Of a stretch of DNA of 45,693 bases, positions 42,696 to 45,693 are shown piece after piece (position 1 is the stretch's first letter; each line of letters begins with the position of its first letter). The notes beneath the pieces were generated by a model, which was not told where the DNA came from, did not search any database, and worked only from the letters and a program-made list of their open reading frames with translations. Source of the stretch: Leuconostoc litchii (GTDB lineage: Bacteria > Bacillota > Bacilli > Lactobacillales > Lactobacillaceae). The translations under genes and the position numbers were made by a program. Location of the stretch: assembly GCF_008107645.1 (NCBI RefSeq), contig NZ_SDGY01000006.1, positions 1 to 45,693 of the forward strand, read 5' to 3'.

Positions 42696-42697
42696 GA

Positions 42698-42877
42698 TTA
42701 TCTGCGAACCCACCACCATAAAAACTTTACCAAGCCAAATACAATCACACCTGCTATTGCTGCCAATAATATAGCAATTAAAACTGATACAAAAGAAAAT
42801 TGTGACAAATTAAGTAAATTTGAACCAAGTAATACAACAAATACAAACACTGGTAAAGTGCGTTCCAAACTTTTCAT
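42698..42877 (-). CDS. Small two-helix membrane protein, coupled to ffh
   Basis: 59 residues from ATG 42877, whose A is also the last base of the ffh TAA (TAATG). The peptide begins MKSLERTLPVFVFVVLLGSN, has a second hydrophobic helix (SVLIAILLAAIAGVIVFGL) and ends in KFLWWWVRR, so it should span the membrane twice with a basic/aromatic end. No family I recognise. The one-base stop-start overlap and the good hydrophobic pattern support a real gene rather than chance. Its place in the SRP operon hints at a membrane-insertion role, but this is speculation. Confidence 0.75.
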   Translation of the reverse strand: MKSLERTLPVFVFVVLLGSNLLNLSQFSFVSVLIAILLAAIAGVIVFGLVKFLWWWVRR

Positions 42878-44352
42878 TACTTACGTCCACGCTTTTTTTT
42901 GGCTTTTTTCAAACGACGTGCAGCTTGTTTAAGTGCAAATGTTTGCACTTTCTGGCCGAAGTTGCCTTTTGGCATGCCACCGCCCATGCCGCTCATCATT
43001 GAGGACATATCCATACCAGATCCGCCCATCATCTTGTCAATGCCACCAAAGTTACCATTAGTAGCTTGATTCATCATTTTGCGCATTTGATCAAATTGCT
43101 TAATCATACGATTAACTTCAACAATTGGACGACCAGCTCCAGCTGCCAAACGACGACGACGAGACGGATTAATCAAGTCGGGATTTTCACGTTCTGCAGG
43201 TGTCATTGAACCAACAATAGCTTCCAAATGAGCAAATTGTTTTGCATCAATATTGATATTAGCCAACGCTGGGTTATTAGCCATTCCAGGAATCATCTTT
43301 AATAGATCTTCCATTGGTCCCATACTTTGTACTTGTTTTAATTGTGCCACAAAGTCGTTGAAGTCAAAGGTATTTTGACGCATTTTTTCGAGCTGTTTTT
43401 CTTGCTCTTCTTCATCAAAATCACGTTGTGCCTTTTCAATCAATGTTAAGACATCACCCATACCCAAAATACGCGATGCCATACGATCTGGATAGAATAC
43501 ATCTAAATCAGTAGGTTTTTCTCCTTGACCAACAAATTTGATTGGCTTGCCAGTCACATCACGAATTGATAATGCCGCACCGCCACGTGTATCACCGTCT
43601 AACTTAGTCAAAACTACACCTGTCAAATCGAGTGAAGCCGAGAATCCTTTAGCAGTTTCAGCAGCATTCTGCCCGGTCATAGCATCGACTGTCAATAATA
43701 TTTCATCAGGATGAGCAATATCTGCAATATCTTTCAATTCTTGCATCAATTCTTCATCTATTTGAAGACGTCCAGCTGTATCGATAAATACATAATCATT
43801 TTTGTTCTCAGCAGCTTTTTTCAATCCAGCACGTACAATGTCGCGCGGATTAACATCTGTACCCATAGAGAAGACTGGAATTTCTAAATCACGACCAAGA
43901 ATTTCTAGTTGGTCAATCGCAGCTGGGCGGTAGATATCGGCAGCAATTAATAATGGTCGTGCCTTTTCTTCTGTTTTTAATTTATAAGCTAACTTAGCTA
44001 CAGTAGTGGTTTTACCAGCACCTTGCAAACCAGCCATCATAATAATCGTTGGAATTTTTGATGATTTGTTTAGCGGTGCCGCTTCCTCACCCATCGTTAT
44101 TGTTAACTCATCATTAACAATCTTAACAATTTGTTGCGCTGGATTGAGCCCTTCCATAATGTCCGTACCACTTGCTTTTTCACGAACATTAGCCACGAAT
44201 TTTTTCACCGTATCATAATTAACATCGGCTTCTAGCAAGGCCAAACGAATTTCACGCATTGTCGCACGTAAATCTTCTTCGCTAACACGACCACGCCCTG
44301 TCAGATTTTTAATTGCCTTTGATAGGCGTTCTGTTAGATTTTCAAATGCCAT
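42877..44352 (-). CDS. ffh: Signal recognition particle protein Ffh
   Basis: 491 residues from ATG 44352. NG GTPase domain with GLQGAGKTTTVAKL, DTAGRLQ, TKLDGDTRGGAAL and GQGEKPTDLD; then the M domain from about 325 with SRRRRLAAGAGRPI binding 4.5S RNA and a Met-rich end (MMGGSGMDMSSMMSGMGG). It binds signal sequences at the ribosome and docks with FtsY. There is no clear Shine-Dalgarno immediately before ATG 44352; the nearest purine-rich site is about 30 nt upstream, across a small hairpin. Confidence 0.98.
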   Translation of the reverse strand: MAFENLTERLSKAIKNLTGRGRVSEEDLRATMREIRLALLEADVNYDTVKKFVANVREKASGTDIMEGLNPAQQIVKIVNDELTITMGEEAAPLNKSSKIPTIIMMAGLQGAGKTTTVAKLAYKLKTEEKARPLLIAADIYRPAAIDQLEILGRDLEIPVFSMGTDVNPRDIVRAGLKKAAENKNDYVFIDTAGRLQIDEELMQELKDIADIAHPDEILLTVDAMTGQNAAETAKGFSASLDLTGVVLTKLDGDTRGGAALSIRDVTGKPIKFVGQGEKPTDLDVFYPDRMASRILGMGDVLTLIEKAQRDFDEEEQEKQLEKMRQNTFDFNDFVAQLKQVQSMGPMEDLLKMIPGMANNPALANINIDAKQFAHLEAIVGSMTPAERENPDLINPSRRRRLAAGAGRPIVEVNRMIKQFDQMRKMMNQATNGNFGGIDKMMGGSGMDMSSMMSGMGGGMPKGNFGQKVQTFALKQAARRLKKAKKKRGRK

Positions 44353-44383
44353 AGGTGTTTAGCTTGTGCATTTTTTTGCACAT
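44342..44383 (-). other. Possible 13-codon upstream peptide overlapping the ffh start
   Basis: ATG 44383 opens MCKKMHKLNTYGI, ending in TGA that overlaps codons 3-4 of ffh. The only purine-rich site of the region (GAAGGGA) is directly before it. A small hairpin TGTGC / GCACA lies between that site and the ffh start. The peptide may couple translation into ffh, or the hairpin may bring the site near the ffh ATG. Speculative. Confidence 0.25.
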
Positions 44384-44390
44384 TTCCCTT

Positions 44391-44735
44391 CTAATTATCA
44401 ATTTCCGTCGTTAAAAGCTTCTGCACCAATAATTTTAACACATTATCATTCGGGTAATGTGTTTCTATATATTGTTCCACTTCACTTTCTAACGCTTGCC
44501 GTTTTACAAAATCAACTTGCAGATGTAATGCATTTTCATATTTTTCTAATTGCTCAACTGCTCGATTAATATTATCAGAAACTGCTTGACGACTTACTGC
44601 TTCGGCTTCAGCAATTTCAACAATAGAGTAATCATTTTCAAAATAATAACGTAAATAAGCCTGTTGTTTAGCTGTTAATAACTTTTCATAAAAGCCAAAT
44701 AATTCATTAATATGGTTTTTTTTCGCTAAATTCAT
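44391..44735 (-). CDS. ylxM: YlxM-type HTH protein
   Basis: 114 residues from ATG 44735, overlapping ftsY by ATGA. Sigma-70-region-4-like HTH: LTAKQQAYLRYYFENDYS, then EIAEAEAVSRQAVSDNINRA, and a helical tail. In streptococci YlxM stimulates SRP GTPase function, matching its place between ftsY and ffh. It is found in this position in most Firmicutes. Confidence 0.95.
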   Translation of the reverse strand: MNLAKKNHINELFGFYEKLLTAKQQAYLRYYFENDYSIVEIAEAEAVSRQAVSDNINRAVEQLEKYENALHLQVDFVKRQALESEVEQYIETHYPNDNVLKLLVQKLLTTEIDN

Positions 44736-45693
44736 GATTCAACCAATTCTTTGAACAAACCATAGACAAACTCTTCTGGCTTAAACTCACGTAAATCATT
44801 TGCCTTTTCACCAAATCCAATCCATTTAACTGGTAAATGCATCTCATTACGAATAGCAAAAACAATACCACCTTTAGCAGTACCGTCCATTTTGGTTAGC
44901 ACAATACCACTAACATCAGAGGAATCTTTGAATAACTTAGCTTGTTGCAAAGCATTTTGACCGGTCGTAGCGTCAAGAACCAACAAAACTTCATGCGGTG
45001 CTTCAGGTATTTCACGTTGAATAATGCGTTTCATTTTCTCTAATTCTTGCATCAAATTCACGTTATTCTGCAAACGTCCTGCTGTATCAACAAAAAGCAC
45101 ATCATAGTTTTCCTCACGCGCTTTTTCAACTGCAGCAAACACAACTGAAGCAGGATCTGCTTTTTCTTTACCTGAAACCACTGGTACATGGGCGCGTTCA
45201 CCCCATTCCTGTAATTGCTTGGTTGCACCTGCTCTGAATGTGTCTGCAGCAGCTAGAAGGACTGATTTACCAGCTTTTTGATACTTACTTGCCAATTTAC
45301 CAATAGTCGTTGTCTTCCCAACACCGTTTACACCAACAAATAAAATCACTGTTGTTTGTCCTTGAGGTGCAAAACTCATTGAAGCATCTTCATTGAGACC
45401 ATCAGCTTCGTACAAATCGACCATTTTTTTAATGATCACATCACGGACATCTTCTTTCCGTTTAGCGTTCTTCAATTTAACCTCTTCACGAAGTTCATCG
45501 CTAATTTTAATGGCCATGTCAAAACCAACATCTGCACCGACTAAAGTTTCTTCTAATTCCTCAAAAAAATCTTCATCTACTGAGCGAAAATTAGCTAAAA
45601 ATCGATTAAAACGATCCGCAAATCCTGTGCGGGATTTTTTTAAACCTTCGTCATAAATTTTTTGTTCGGTGATTTCTGTTTCTGTTTCTGTTT
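44732..45693 (-). CDS. ftsY: SRP receptor FtsY, 5' end beyond window
   Basis: The frame is open to the right edge, beyond the internal ATG at 45517: about 58 more codons (TETETEIT, KKSRTGFADRFNRFLANF, EDFFEELEETLVGADVGFDM) form the N-domain and the start of the acidic region. NG domain motifs: GVNGVGKTTTIGKL, DTFRAGATKQL, DTAGRLQNN and TKMDGTAKGG. It is the membrane-associated GTPase partner of Ffh. The rest of the acidic N-terminus is outside the window. Confidence 0.98.
   Translation of the reverse strand, partial: TETETEITEQKIYDEGLKKSRTGFADRFNRFLANFRSVDEDFFEELEETLVGADVGFDMAIKISDELREEVKLKNAKRKEDVRDVIIKKMVDLYEADGLNEDASMSFAPQGQTTVILFVGVNGVGKTTTIGKLASKYQKAGKSVLLAAADTFRAGATKQLQEWGERAHVPVVSGKEKADPASVVFAAVEKAREENYDVLFVDTAGRLQNNVNLMQELEKMKRIIQREIPEAPHEVLLVLDATTGQNALQQAKLFKDSSDVSGIVLTKMDGTAKGGIVFAIRNEMHLPVKWIGFGEKANDLREFKPEEFVYGLFKELVES

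Noticed and set aside
42820-43002. Plus-strand 60-codon frame across the ffh end
   Set aside because: Antisense to the Met-rich ffh M domain and to the TAATG-coupled small gene; no ribosome-binding site.
1-45693. CRISPR arrays, insertion sequences, phage or plasmid modules, tRNA/rRNA genes
   Set aside because: No regularly spaced repeats, transposase or integrase motifs, terminal inverted repeats or tRNA/rRNA-like sequence were seen on either strand.

Overview
The window is an AT-rich stretch of a low-GC Gram-positive chromosome, most probably a heterofermentative lactic acid bacterium of the Leuconostoc group within Lactobacillaceae. This is inferred from gene content: an accessory Sec adhesin locus with a KxYKxGKxW signal peptide, the ftsY-ylxM-ffh cluster, a T-box-controlled his operon, and a minimal PncB/NadE salvage route. 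The genus is an inference from protein style and gene content, not proven here.

Region 1 (1-16.5 kb, all on the minus strand) is an accessory Sec (aSec) glycoprotein export locus. In transcription order it reads secY2, asp1, asp2, asp3, secA2, gtfA, gtfB, a Gtf3/Nss-like sugar transferase, a small one-helix membrane protein, an Rgg-like regulator, and finally the 5' 1182 codons of a serine-rich repeat adhesin that runs off the left edge. GtfA/GtfB would start O-glycosylation of the Ser/Thr-rich regions, the Gtf3-like enzyme would extend the glycan, Asp1-3 would escort the product, and SecA2/SecY2 would export it.

Region 2 (16.5-24.2 kb) holds the anaerobic ribonucleotide reductase nrdD-nrdG (minus), the NAD salvage pair pncB-nadE (plus), a divergent Rrf2-type regulator and NmrA-like reductase pair sharing a perfect palindromic operator, and a YiiX-like NlpC/P60 hydrolase. 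Region 3 (24.2-28.1 kb) is a thiamin-precursor module: ykoE-ykoD-ykoC (ECF-type transporter) and tenA, transcribed divergently, each behind its own TPP riboswitch with a terminator.

Region 4 (28.1-35.9 kb) is a complete his operon (hisZG-D-B-H-A-F-I-E-C) behind a histidine T-box leader. Its first gene is a HisZ-HisG fusion. The remaining enzyme, histidinol phosphatase HisK, lies 5.4 kb upstream at the head of Region 5 (35.9-41.8 kb), where it is followed by a GH8 glycanase, a BcsA-like GT2 synthase with a C-terminal PilZ domain, an EAL phosphodiesterase and a membrane GGDEF cyclase. That set looks like a self-contained c-di-GMP-controlled polysaccharide synthesis circuit.

Region 6 (41.8-45.7 kb) is the SRP cluster ftsY (5' end beyond the right edge), ylxM and ffh, followed by a 59-codon membrane protein gene fused to the ffh stop by TAATG, and a Cof-type HAD phosphatase. 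I see no tRNA, rRNA, insertion sequence, CRISPR array or prophage. The most interesting points are the HisZ-HisG fusion, the c-di-GMP/polysaccharide operon led by hisK, the aSec locus with its built-in regulator and small membrane protein, a candidate small RNA at 16.5-16.76 kb, and the small ffh-coupled membrane protein.
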